From NCBI GenBank assembly GCA_016710685.1, contig JADJVC010000002.1:558001-622000 (forward strand): 64,000 bases of DNA. The letters run 5' to 3'. Within the stretch, counting starts at the first letter, position 1. The number at the start of each line of letters is the position of its first letter. Below are positions 20,346 to 29,625 of this stretch, piece after piece. Under the pieces are notes generated by a model. That model saw nothing but the letters and a program-made list of their open reading frames with translations. It was not told the origin of the DNA and did no database searches. A program made the position numbers and the translations under genes. Source of the DNA: Flavobacteriales bacterium (GTDB lineage Bacteria; Bacteroidota; Bacteroidia; Flavobacteriales_F; PHOS-HE28).

Positions 20346-22481
20346 ATGAACCATTCCCTCGCCGCGTTGTCCATCCTACTGCTCGCCGCATCCTGTGGCA
20401 CCAGCGACACTCCCAAGCAAGAAATGCCAACTACCGCACCAGTCCGCGAAAACCCCTTCTTCTCCGAAAGCACGCTCTACTTGGGCGCTCCGGATTTCTC
20501 CAAGATCCAGAACCGTGACTTCAGCCCCGCAATGGACGAGGGGATGGTGAAGCAGTTGGATGAAGTGAATGCCATTGCGGACAACAAGGACGCGGCCACC
20601 TTCGACAACACAATCATCGCGTTGGAAAAGAGCGGCCAAGAACTCACACGTGTCAACAAGGTCTTCTTCAACTTGATCGCAAGCAACACCAACGACAGCC
20701 TCCAAGCCGTCAACACGGACATGGCACCGAAGTTGGCCGCGCACAGCGACGCCATCAACCTCAATCCGAAGCTCTTCGCCCGCGTGAAAAGCCTCTATGA
20801 AAAGCGCGATTCCTTGGGTCTCGACAGCGTTTCCACGCGCTTAGTAGACCGTTACTACACACGCATGGTGCGCGCTGGTGCATTGTTGAACGATGCCGAC
20901 CAAAAAAGCCTGCGGGCCTTGAATGAAGAGGAATCGAAACTTAGCACCTTGTTCAGTGAAAACCTGCTGAAAGAAGTGAACAACGCCGCCGTGTTGGTTG
21001 ACGACAAAGCGCAGCTGGACGGCATGATGGATGCGGAGATCACCGCCGCCGCCACCGCAGCTAAGGAGAAGGGTAGCGATGGCAAATGGCTTATCACCTT
21101 GCAGAACACCACCATGCAACCGGTGCTGGCCGAGCTGAAAAACCGGGCCTTGCGCGAACGCATTTTCACCGCCAGCACCCAGCGCGGCATGCTGGGCAAC
21201 GCCACCGACCAAAAAGCCACCGTGAGCCGTTTGGCGCAGCTCCGCGCCCAACGCGCCAAGCTGCTCGGCTTTCCCAACTACGCGGCCTATACACTGGACG
21301 ACCAAATGGCCAAGACGCCCGATGCCGCCGTGAAATTGCTCACCGGCATGGTGCCCGCCGCCGTGAAAAATGTAAAGGCCGAAGCCGCCAAATTGCAAGC
21401 CGTGATCGACAAGGAAAAGGGCGGCTTCACGCTCGCACCTTGGGATTGGGACTTCTACGCCGAGAAGGTGCGCAAGGCTGAATACGACCTCGACGAAAGC
21501 CAGATCAAGCCCTACTTCGAGCTGGACCGCGTGCTGCATGATGGCGTGTTTTTTGCTGCGCACGAGATGTACGGCATCAGCTTCAAGGAGCGCAAAGACC
21601 TGCCCGTTTATCGCCCGGAAGTGCGCGTGTTCGAAGTGTTCGATGCGGACAGCAGCACCATCGGCCTGATCTACGCCGACTACTACGCCCGCGACAACAA
21701 GCAGGGAGGCGCATGGATGGACAGTTTTCAGGACCAAAGCGGCTTGTTGGATGAAAAGCCGATCGTTACCCAGAACATGAACATCCAGAAACCCGCCGAT
21801 GGCCAGCCCGCGCTGTTGAGCTTCGATGAGGTCACCACCATGTTCCACGAATTCGGCCACGCCTTACACGGGCTGTTGAGCAAGCAGAAATACCCCTTCT
21901 TCTCCGGCACCAACGTGCCGCGCGATTTCGTGGAATTCCCCAGCCAGTTCAATGAGAACTGGGCTTCGGACCCCAAGGTGTTCGCCAACTTTGCCAAACA
22001 CTACAAGACCGGCGAGGCCATGCCGAAAGCCTTGGTGGACAAGATCAAGAAGTCCAGCAAGTTCAACCAGGGCTTTGCCACGACGGAATACCTCGAAGCC
22101 GCGCTGCTGGACCTTCAATGGCACATGTTGCCCGCCGATGCGCCGTTGCAGGACGTGGCCAATTTCGAGAAAGCCGCAATGGCCAACTACGGACTCGACC
22201 TACCGATGGTGCTTCCACGATACCGCACTTGCTACTTCAGCCACATTTGGGGTGGCGGCTACTCGGCCGGCTATTTCGCCTATCTCTGGGCTGAAGTACT
22301 GGAGGCTGATGCGTTCCAATGGTTCAAAGAGCACGGCGGCATGACGCGCGCTAACGGCATGCACTACCGCGAAACAGTACTCTCGCAAGGTGGCAGCGAA
22401 GATGCCGGACAGATGTACCGCAACTTCCGTGGTCGCGATCCCGAAGTGGGGCCGCTGTTGGCGAAGCGGGGATTGAAGTAG
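20346..22481 (+). CDS. M3 family peptidyl-dipeptidase (Dcp-like), lipoprotein
   Basis: 711 residues. N-terminus MNHSLAALSILLLAASC is a lipoprotein signal peptide with lipobox LAASC, so the enzyme is membrane-anchored in the cell envelope. Zinc motif FHEFGHALHG (~499-508) with the downstream Glu expected in the ENWA segment (FNENWASD), and the M3 C-terminal signature GGSEDAGQMYRNFRGRDP. Length matches Dcp (about 680-720). Cleaves dipeptides from the C-terminus of peptides; likely feeds on oligopeptides released by the secreted proteases. No operon partner. Confidence 0.93.
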   Translation: MNHSLAALSILLLAASCGTSDTPKQEMPTTAPVRENPFFSESTLYLGAPDFSKIQNRDFSPAMDEGMVKQLDEVNAIADNKDAATFDNTIIALEKSGQELTRVNKVFFNLIASNTNDSLQAVNTDMAPKLAAHSDAINLNPKLFARVKSLYEKRDSLGLDSVSTRLVDRYYTRMVRAGALLNDADQKSLRALNEEESKLSTLFSENLLKEVNNAAVLVDDKAQLDGMMDAEITAAATAAKEKGSDGKWLITLQNTTMQPVLAELKNRALRERIFTASTQRGMLGNATDQKATVSRLAQLRAQRAKLLGFPNYAAYTLDDQMAKTPDAAVKLLTGMVPAAVKNVKAEAAKLQAVIDKEKGGFTLAPWDWDFYAEKVRKAEYDLDESQIKPYFELDRVLHDGVFFAAHEMYGISFKERKDLPVYRPEVRVFEVFDADSSTIGLIYADYYARDNKQGGAWMDSFQDQSGLLDEKPIVTQNMNIQKPADGQPALLSFDEVTTMFHEFGHALHGLLSKQKYPFFSGTNVPRDFVEFPSQFNENWASDPKVFANFAKHYKTGEAMPKALVDKIKKSSKFNQGFATTEYLEAALLDLQWHMLPADAPLQDVANFEKAAMANYGLDLPMVLPRYRTCYFSHIWGGGYSAGYFAYLWAEVLEADAFQWFKEHGGMTRANGMHYRETVLSQGGSEDAGQMYRNFRGRDPEVGPLLAKRGLK

Positions 22482-22745
22482 GTGCTTTCGATTCAGTCAA
22501 GGCGGGTCCTTACTTTGGTTTAAAAGTGCGGAGAATGTTGAAAACCTGCCCCAGATCGTTGATAACGCGGCATTTATCCGCGCTTGAACGCCCAACTGGC
22601 GCGGATTACCTTCGTGCCCACCAGCGGAAACCTTGCGCAAGCAAGGCTTCCAGCGGAAAAAAGGGACCGCATCCCGCCCGGCGAAATCGTATTCCATTGC
22701 GAATCCGTTGCGTCGTAGCGTCGTTGCGGTTCATCTTCAGAACCA
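22482..22745. promoter_or_regulatory. Leader region of parE with a CCTTGC-GCAA-GCAAGG hairpin
   Basis: No credible gene in these 264 bases. A perfect 6-bp hairpin with a 4-nt loop (22631-22646) lies between two copies of CCAGCGGAAA (22621 and 22650), giving a symmetric element about 100 bases before the parE start. Function unknown; an mRNA leader structure or a degenerate repeat are both possible. Confidence 0.4.
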
Positions 22746-24665
22746 ATGAGCGAAGCGAATTACGGCGAAGAACACATCCGGTCACTCGACTGGAAGGAGC
22801 ACATCCGGCTGCGGCCGGGCATGTACATCGGTAAGCTGGGCGATGGCAGCAGCTTCGACGACGGCATCTATATTTTGCTGAAGGAGGTGCTGGACAACTG
22901 CATCGACGAATTTGTGATGGGCCACGGCAAGAAGGTCGAGGTTTCCATTGAAGGCCCGCGTGTGGAAGTGCGCGACTACGGGCGCGGCGTGCCGTTGGGC
23001 AAGGTGATCGACGTGGTGAGCAAGATCAACACCGGTGCCAAGTACGACAGCAAGGCCTTCAAAAAGAGCGTGGGCCTGAACGGCGTAGGTACCAAGGCGG
23101 TGAATGCGTTGAGCGGCTACTTCAAGATTGAAAGCGTACGCGAAGGTCAGCTGAAGCGGGCTGAATTCGATCGCGGCGTATTGCGCAAGGACGAGAAATT
23201 GGTGAAAAGCGACGAGGCCAACGGTACACGCGTGGTCTTTGAGCCGGACGACCAGATGTTCAAGCAGTACCAGTACCGCGAGCAGCACATCGAGCGTTTG
23301 CTCTGGAATTACTGCTACCTCAACACCGGCCTCACCATCCACTACAACGGCCGGAAATTCCAGAGCAAGAACGGCCTGCTGGACCTGTTGGAAACGAAGA
23401 TGGACGGCGAACCGCTGTACCCCATCATCCACCTCATCGGCGACGACATTGAAGTGGCGATCACCCACGCGAACCACTACGGCGAGGAGTACTACAGCTT
23501 CGTCAACGGGCAACACACCACCCAGGGCGGCACGCACCAAGGCGCTTTCCGCGAGGCCGTGGCGAAGACCATCAAGGAATTCTACAAGAAAGACTGGGAA
23601 GCGGGCGATTGCCGCACGGGCATCGTGGCGGCGGTAAGCGTGAAGGTGGTCGAACCTGTGTTCGAGAGCCAGACGAAGACCAAGCTCGGCAGCCTTGAAG
23701 TGGAGCCGGGCGGGCAGAGCATGCGCAGCTTCGTGGGCGACTTCCTCGGTCGCGAACTGGACAACTTTCTGCATAAAAATCCGGCGGTTGCCGAAGTGTT
23801 GCAAGGGCGCATTTTGCAGAACGAACGCGAGCGGAAAGAGCTCAGCGGCATCCGCAAACTGGCCCGCGACCGCGCGAAAAAGTCCAGCCTGCACAACAAG
23901 AAACTGCGCGATTGCCGCATCCACCTTAGCGACCCGAAGAAGGACGATCGCAAGGAGAACAGCACGCTCTTCATCACCGAGGGCGACAGCGCCAGCGGCA
24001 GCATTACCAAGAGCCGCGATGTGAACCTGCAAGCCGTCTTCAGCCTGAAGGGGAAACCGTTGAACTGTTACGGCCTCACCAAAAAGGTGGTGTACGAAAA
24101 CGAAGAGTTCAACCTGATCCAAGCCGCGCTGGACATTGAGGACGGCATGGACGGCCTGCGCTACAACAAGATCGTGATCGCCACCGATGCGGACGTGGAC
24201 GGCATGCACATCCGCCTGCTGCTGATGACCTTCTTCCTGCAGTTCTTCCCGGATCTGGTGAAGAACGACCACCTCTACATTCTGCAAACGCCGCTCTTCC
24301 GCGTGCGGAACAAGAAGGAAACGCACTACTGCTACAGCGACGAGGAGCGGCAGCGTGCCATCGCCAAGCTGGGCAAGAGCGCAGAGATCACGCGCTTCAA
24401 AGGTTTGGGTGAGATCAGTCCCGACGAGTTCAAGCACTTCATCGGTCCGGACATCCGCTTGGAGCCGGTGATGATCACCAAAGACGCAAAAGTGAACGAC
24501 CTGCTCGGCTTCTACATGGGCAAAAACACGCCGAACCGCCAGCAGTTCATCATCGGGAATTTGAAAGTGGAGAAGGACTTGGTAGAGCAAAGCGCGGAAG
24601 AGGCGGCTGCGGCGAGCGTACGGGCCATTGCAAGGAAATTGGAGGAAAACGAAGTTGAAGTTTAA
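22746..24665 (+). CDS. parE: DNA topoisomerase IV subunit B
   Basis: 639 residues. GHKL ATPase domain with EVLDNCIDE (~51-59), GRGVPLG (~80) and [13 protein letters not shown] (~113-125); transducer domain; TOPRIM domain with EGDSASGS (~412-419) and [12 protein letters not shown] (~480-491). It pairs with the A subunit at 25909-28659, two genes downstream on the same strand, which favours ParE over GyrB. Decatenates daughter chromosomes. Length and lack of the proteobacterial GyrB insertion agree with Bacteroidota ParE. Confidence 0.92.
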   Translation: MSEANYGEEHIRSLDWKEHIRLRPGMYIGKLGDGSSFDDGIYILLKEVLDNCIDEFVMGHGKKVEVSIEGPRVEVRDYGRGVPLGKVIDVVSKINTGAKYDSKAFKKSVGLNGVGTKAVNALSGYFKIESVREGQLKRAEFDRGVLRKDEKLVKSDEANGTRVVFEPDDQMFKQYQYREQHIERLLWNYCYLNTGLTIHYNGRKFQSKNGLLDLLETKMDGEPLYPIIHLIGDDIEVAITHANHYGEEYYSFVNGQHTTQGGTHQGAFREAVAKTIKEFYKKDWEAGDCRTGIVAAVSVKVVEPVFESQTKTKLGSLEVEPGGQSMRSFVGDFLGRELDNFLHKNPAVAEVLQGRILQNERERKELSGIRKLARDRAKKSSLHNKKLRDCRIHLSDPKKDDRKENSTLFITEGDSASGSITKSRDVNLQAVFSLKGKPLNCYGLTKKVVYENEEFNLIQAALDIEDGMDGLRYNKIVIATDADVDGMHIRLLLMTFFLQFFPDLVKNDHLYILQTPLFRVRNKKETHYCYSDEERQRAIAKLGKSAEITRFKGLGEISPDEFKHFIGPDIRLEPVMITKDAKVNDLLGFYMGKNTPNRQQFIIGNLKVEKDLVEQSAEEAAAASVRAIARKLEENEVEV

Positions 24666-24685
24666 TCAGTCAACTTGGAAGCGCT

Positions 24686-25453
24686 ATGCATTTCTTCAAC
24701 TTAAAGCAGCTCAGGTTTCAGCCTTTTGCAGATGCAGGGGCGCGCTGGGCATTTTTGTCCTTTGCGCTGGTTTTTGGCAGCGCTGTGAATGCTCAGAATT
24801 CCGGTAATCTGCGCCTACAGATCGATCCGCCTACCACGTTTACCTACAAATTGGACCACCAGTTCACCATGCAGCAGTCCGAAGTGGAACTGCTGGAAGG
24901 ACCTCACCATTTCAGCTTTTGGGCTCCTCAGCGCCGCGTGGTGGACACTTCGCTCACCATTACAGGCGGGGTGGACAGGTCTTTTGCACTTCGCCTTCCA
25001 TTCTCCACGGAGTACCTGGTTTACCAGCGCGACTTGAAAGCATACAAAAAGTCCATGCGGTTTCAACGGCTTGTTCCCGCCGTGGCCACAGGTGGGTCGT
25101 TGATTTATACCGCTGTGAAATATGGTCAGATGAAAAAGGCGCACGACTTGTTCGCCGAAGACCACGCGGCATACGACGATGCATCTTCGCCGCATGCCAT
25201 CTCGGTTTTGAAGGAAAACGTAATTCCGGCGCACAAGGATGAATTCGACAAGGCGCGAACCGGCTTTCAAGTGGCTGCGGGTGTAACCGTGCTTTTAGAA
25301 GGTGCCACAGCATACATGTACCTGCGTTCCGCGAAGCAGAAGAAGCCCGAATTTATTGATAAGGAGAAGTTGCGCTTCGACGGATTGAGCTGGATGCCCG
25401 GAACAAACGGGGGCGAATGGTCGGGCGGCCTAACATGGAATTTTTCGCGATGA
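24686..25453 (+). CDS. Exported protein of unknown function between parE and parC
   Basis: 255 residues. N-terminal signal peptide or anchor (AFLSFALVFGSAVNAQ), then a PEGA-like beta region (LRLQIDPPTTFTYKLDHQF...VELLEGPHHFSFWAPQRRVVDTSLTI, ~40-110) and two further hydrophobic segments (~135-152 and ~195-215) separated by a charged loop. Starts 20 bases after parE and overlaps the next gene by 4 bases, so it is probably in the same transcript. Family not recognised; an envelope location is inferred from the signal sequence. Confidence 0.7.
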   Translation: MHFFNLKQLRFQPFADAGARWAFLSFALVFGSAVNAQNSGNLRLQIDPPTTFTYKLDHQFTMQQSEVELLEGPHHFSFWAPQRRVVDTSLTITGGVDRSFALRLPFSTEYLVYQRDLKAYKKSMRFQRLVPAVATGGSLIYTAVKYGQMKKAHDLFAEDHAAYDDASSPHAISVLKENVIPAHKDEFDKARTGFQVAAGVTVLLEGATAYMYLRSAKQKKPEFIDKEKLRFDGLSWMPGTNGGEWSGGLTWNFSR

Positions 25454-25875
25454 AAAAGGCGTTCCTTTTCATTATCCCTGTGGTACTCGCACTCGCTGGA
25501 TGCCTAAAGAACGACCTTGATCCAGCGAACCTTACCAGCAATCCCTTGGACCAGGATTACGACGGGCCTGCATTGATTGAGCTGGTCTCGGACACAACAC
25601 GCATCATTTACGATGGTCTAACACCGTTGGACACCGTGGTGGAGCAAACCGTGCAAGTCCGGTCCGATCTGCTGGCCCCCGGCACGGACTACGCGCTGTA
25701 CGTCACGCAGGTGAATACGGGCGAAGTCTTTGATTATTCCGCTGAGATACCGCCCCCTGCCGATCGTGCCTATCACCACGTGGTATCTGGTTTTTCCTAC
25801 TGTTACGACTATCAGCTCGTGGTACAATTCAGCAGGACAAAAGCCTATCGTTTTTGCACCACCGCAAACCCTTGA
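25450..25875 (+). CDS. Small lipoprotein of unknown function between parE and parC
   Basis: 141 residues from ATG at 25450, overlapping the previous stop (ATGA). MKKAFLFIIPVVLALAGC is a clear lipoprotein signal with Cys at position 18. The remainder is predicted beta-rich and acidic with a probable disulphide pair (YCYDY, FCTTANP). An immunoglobulin-like fold is plausible but not shown. The coupling to the upstream gene suggests a joint envelope function. Confidence 0.75.
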   Translation: MKKAFLFIIPVVLALAGCLKNDLDPANLTSNPLDQDYDGPALIELVSDTTRIIYDGLTPLDTVVEQTVQVRSDLLAPGTDYALYVTQVNTGEVFDYSAEIPPPADRAYHHVVSGFSYCYDYQLVVQFSRTKAYRFCTTANP

Positions 25876-25908
25876 ATACTTGAATTCCGCCAAGCGGCGG
25901 AAAGAACG

Positions 25909-28659
25909 ATGAGTGACGAATTGGACGACAACTTGAACGCAGAAGAAGGAGAGGAGAACTCCCAGGAAAGCGGCACCTCGCCTGAAGGCGTTCCCGGCGC
26001 AGGCCAAGCGGGCACCTTCAGTGTAAGCGGCATGTACCGCGAATGGTTCTTGGATTACGCCAGCTACGTGATCTTGGAACGTGCCGTGCCCGCGTTGTAC
26101 GACGGCCTAAAGCCGGTACAGCGCAGGATCCTGCACAGTATGAAGGACCTCGATGACGGGCGCTACAACAAGGTGGCGAACATCATCGGGCATACCATGA
26201 AGTACCACCCGCACGGCGATGCCAGCATTGGTGATGCGTTGGTGCAACTGGGCCAAAAGGACCTGCTGATCGACATGCAGGGGAACTGGGGCAACACCCT
26301 GACCGGCGACAGCGCGGCCGCTCCGCGCTATATCGAAGCGCGCCTCAGCAAGTTCGCGAGCGACGTGGTCTTCAACCCGAAGACCACCGAGTGGCAGAGC
26401 AGCTATGATGGCCGCAACAAAGAGCCGGTCTTCCTGCCGGTGAAGTTCCCGCTGCTGCTCGCGCAGGGCGGTGAGGGCATCGCCGTGGGCCTCAGTTGCA
26501 AAGTGCTGCCGCACAACTTCAATGAATTGATCGATGCCAGCATTGCCGTGTTGCGCGGGAAGAACCCCAAGCTCGTGCCGGACTTCCCCACAGGCGGCTT
26601 GGCCGATGCGGACAACTACGATGAAGGCCGTCGCGGTGGGCGTGTCCGTTGCCGTGCGCGGATCCGTAAGGAAGATGCGAAGACGCTCGTCATCAACGAG
26701 ATCCCCTTCGGTACCACCACGGCCAGCCTTATCGAGAGCATCATCAAGGCCAACGAAAAGGGCAAGATCAAGATCCGGCACATCGAAGACAACACCGCCG
26801 CCGATGCAGAGATCCAGATCCACCTCGCCACCGGTGTTTCGCCGGACAACACCATCGATGCGCTTTTCGCTTTTACCGATTGCGAGGTGAGCATCGCGCC
26901 GAACGCCTGCGTGATCGAAAGCGATAAGCCCCGCTTCCTTGGCGTGAACGAATTGCTGAAGATCAGCACCGATAACACGTTGCGGCTACTGGAGTTGGAG
27001 TTGCAGATCAAAAAGGCGGAGCTGCAGGAGCAATGGCATTTCGCATCATTGGAGCGCATCTTCATAGAGAAGAAAGTGTACCGCAAGATCGAGGAAGCCG
27101 AGACGTGGGAAGAGGTCATCAGTTTCATCGACAAGGGCTTGAAGCCTTATGTAAAAGACCTGCGCCGCGCTGTGACCGAAGAGGACATCGTGCGCCTTAC
27201 TGAGATCCGCATTAAGCGGATCAGCAAGTTCGACAGTTTCAAAGCCGACGAGCACATCAAGGGTTTGGAGGAGCAGCTTACCAGCACGCAAGGCAAATTG
27301 GATGCGCTGGTGGAATACGCCATCGACTACTTCAAAGAGCTGAAGCGCAAGTATGGTACTGGCCGCGAGCGCAAAACGGAACTGCGCGCATTCGACACCA
27401 TCGTGGCCACCAAGGTCGCCGTTGCCAACCGCAAGCTTTACTTCGATCGTGCGGAAGGCTTCATGGGCTGGAGTTTGCGCGGTTTCGAGCAGGTGGACGA
27501 ATGTTCGGAGATCGACGACATCATCGTGTTCCGAGAGGACGGCACAATGCAAGTCACGAAGGTTGCGGACAAGAAATTCATCGGCAAAGGCGTGTTGCAC
27601 GTGGCCGTATGGAAGAAGAACGACGAGCGCACCATCTACCACTTGGTCTACCAAGATGGCGCGCAGGGAGCGAGTTACATGAAGCGCTTTTCCGTAACGT
27701 CCATCACACGGGACAAGGATTACGACCTCACCAACGGCGCCAAGGGCAGCAAGGTGCTTTACTTCACCGCCAACCCGGACGGCGCTTCGGAGACGGTGCG
27801 CATCAATTTGCGTCCGCGACCGAACCTGCGCAAGACGCAATTCGACGTGGACTTCGGCGACCTGATGGTAAAAGGGCGCGGCAGCAAAGGCAATCTGCTC
27901 ACGCGCTACATGGTGCATAAAGTGACGCAGAAAGAGCGGGGCGGAAGCACATTGGGCGCGATCCCGATCTGGTTCGATGAAACGGTGCGCCGCCTGAATG
28001 AATCCGGACACGGACGTTACCTCGGGCGCTTCAGCGGGGAAGACAAGATCCTCGCCATCCTCAGCACCGGCACCTACCAGCTCTTCCCGTTCGCGTTGGG
28101 CACACACTTCCCGGATGAGGCCGTCACCATTGTGAAGTGGGACCCGGAAGCGCCGATCACCGCCGTGTATTGGGAAGGGGAAAAGCAGCAATACAACGTG
28201 AAACGTTTCCTCGCGGAAGCGGCGCGCGATCCCGTGCAATTCATCACCGACCACGCGGACAGCAAGCTGGCATTACACACGCTCGTGCCGGAAACGGGTT
28301 TACACGTCACTTTCGACAAACGCAGTAACGACCGGCCGGACGAAGAGGTCGCACTATCGGAATTCATCGCTGTGAAAGGCGTGAAGGCGCTCGGAAACCG
28401 GTTAACGCCATACAAGGTGAAGGACATCAAGCTCACCGGCGAAGTCTTCACGGTGATGACTCCGGAGCTGGAAGAAAAGCAGCGCATGTTGATCTCCGAA
28501 GATGAGATCGGCAACATGGAAGCACCGGAGGAAGAAGGCTTGGAGCGCTCGCCGATGGAGGAGTTCCGCAAGAGCCAAAAAGCACCGAAGGAAGAGGATC
28601 CCGATCAGCCGATCATCGGGCAAAAGCCGGGGAAGCAGATGGATTTAGGGTTGGATTGA
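25909..28659 (+). CDS. parC: DNA topoisomerase IV subunit A
   Basis: 916 residues. Breakage-reunion domain with QGNWGN and AAPRYIEARL, catalytic Tyr at about residue 141; coiled-coil region (~400-500, LTSTQGKLDALVEYAIDYFKELKRKYG); C-terminal beta-pinwheel blades (~520-830) that lack a canonical GyrA box, which fits ParC; acidic C-terminal tail rich in E and P (~860-916). ATG at 25909 follows a purine-rich GGAAAGA stretch. Acts with the parE product; both on the same strand with two envelope genes between them. Confidence 0.93.
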   Translation: MSDELDDNLNAEEGEENSQESGTSPEGVPGAGQAGTFSVSGMYREWFLDYASYVILERAVPALYDGLKPVQRRILHSMKDLDDGRYNKVANIIGHTMKYHPHGDASIGDALVQLGQKDLLIDMQGNWGNTLTGDSAAAPRYIEARLSKFASDVVFNPKTTEWQSSYDGRNKEPVFLPVKFPLLLAQGGEGIAVGLSCKVLPHNFNELIDASIAVLRGKNPKLVPDFPTGGLADADNYDEGRRGGRVRCRARIRKEDAKTLVINEIPFGTTTASLIESIIKANEKGKIKIRHIEDNTAADAEIQIHLATGVSPDNTIDALFAFTDCEVSIAPNACVIESDKPRFLGVNELLKISTDNTLRLLELELQIKKAELQEQWHFASLERIFIEKKVYRKIEEAETWEEVISFIDKGLKPYVKDLRRAVTEEDIVRLTEIRIKRISKFDSFKADEHIKGLEEQLTSTQGKLDALVEYAIDYFKELKRKYGTGRERKTELRAFDTIVATKVAVANRKLYFDRAEGFMGWSLRGFEQVDECSEIDDIIVFREDGTMQVTKVADKKFIGKGVLHVAVWKKNDERTIYHLVYQDGAQGASYMKRFSVTSITRDKDYDLTNGAKGSKVLYFTANPDGASETVRINLRPRPNLRKTQFDVDFGDLMVKGRGSKGNLLTRYMVHKVTQKERGGSTLGAIPIWFDETVRRLNESGHGRYLGRFSGEDKILAILSTGTYQLFPFALGTHFPDEAVTIVKWDPEAPITAVYWEGEKQQYNVKRFLAEAARDPVQFITDHADSKLALHTLVPETGLHVTFDKRSNDRPDEEVALSEFIAVKGVKALGNRLTPYKVKDIKLTGEVFTVMTPELEEKQRMLISEDEIGNMEAPEEEGLERSPMEEFRKSQKAPKEEDPDQPIIGQKPGKQMDLGLD

Positions 28660-28731
28660 CCCCGCTCAGGAATTCTCAGAAGCGATATTTAGGACCTTAA
28701 CGGTTGCCGTTTTGAGGTATTAATCTCGACC

Positions 28732-29520
28732 CTAAGCGCACAGCACGGGGATCCCGTGCTTATTCACGACGATCTCCTGCTTTTCATCGTCGGCGATCTT
28801 CTTGTGCTCACCGCTTGCTTTGGCCATAATGGCGATACAACCCGCGCCGATGGTGTTGGCATGGTGGATCGTCCGTTCAGCGTAGCCTTCATAGAATTTC
28901 GGCACGGGCTCATTCACTTCGCGGTGCTTCACGCCTTGCTTGTCCAAGTACTGGTGCATGATCTGCTTGTTCCGCAACAGGGTGTTGCTGGAGTTCTCAC
29001 CTTCCTTAAGGATCTGATACACGTCCACTTCGGCGCCATAGGCTTTGGCCATAATGCACACGGCATCCAGCAACGGTGTGATATCATCGTGGGGTGCCAC
29101 AGGCATCACGATACGCCCGGTGAACGGCTCACGTGTGGTAAAGGACTGCATGACCAAAGTTGGCACGGCCGAGTCACGGACCAACTTCAGCATGTCCGAG
29201 CCGAACATGGATTGACGAAACCCTTGCACCCCGTGGGTGCCTGCCACCATCAGTTTGTAGCCGTTAGCCGATTCGGCCGTGATCTGCTTCAAGGTAGCGC
29301 CTTCGCGTTGGAGTTTTTCCACCTTGACGTCCTTTTTTGCGAGTTCCGCAAGGTTGGCGCTGTGCTCGTTCATCTGCACTTGGCCACCCTTGGCCAGTTC
29401 CTCCTTGGTGAGCACATGGAACAGCGTGATGGCAGCTTTGGTCCGCGCGGCAAGATGACCCGCATGGGTCAAAGCGATGTCCGCGGCGAGGGTGAGGTCT
29501 GTAGGGCAAAGAATTTTCAT
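28732..29520 (-). CDS. Universal stress protein, tandem UspA domains
   Basis: 262 residues, two UspA-like halves. The first half retains the ATP-binding pattern G-x2-G-x9-G-S (GTHGVQGFRQSMFGS, ~92-106); the second half is degenerate (AGCIAIMAKASGEHKKI). Cytosolic stress or energy-status protein. It faces parC tail to tail across 72 bases and is divergent from the LVIVD gene at 29626. Confidence 0.85.
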   Translation of the reverse strand: MKILCPTDLTLAADIALTHAGHLAARTKAAITLFHVLTKEELAKGGQVQMNEHSANLAELAKKDVKVEKLQREGATLKQITAESANGYKLMVAGTHGVQGFRQSMFGSDMLKLVRDSAVPTLVMQSFTTREPFTGRIVMPVAPHDDITPLLDAVCIMAKAYGAEVDVYQILKEGENSSNTLLRNKQIMHQYLDKQGVKHREVNEPVPKFYEGYAERTIHHANTIGAGCIAIMAKASGEHKKIADDEKQEIVVNKHGIPVLCA

Positions 29521-29625
29521 GGGGTAGACTCGGGTTTGCGGTCAGTTACTCGGATGGATCTTGGGATCGCAAGTTGGGCCAAGGTAAGGATCTTGGCAAT
29601 GCCTTTTCCTCCGTAAGCTTGCATA

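Noticed and set aside
22782..24590. 602-codon antisense ORF opposite parE
   Set aside because: Antisense shadow; composition rich in Val, His, Arg and Leu without motifs.
27046..28254. 402-codon antisense ORF opposite parC
   Set aside because: Shadow; parC has the catalytic Tyr and conserved motifs on the plus strand.
29593..29621. Bacteroidota-type promoter (TTG, 18-base gap, TAAGCTTG) for the LVIVD gene
   Set aside because: The -7 element ends 4 bases before the ATG, which would require a leaderless transcript; one mismatch and no support beyond the pattern.
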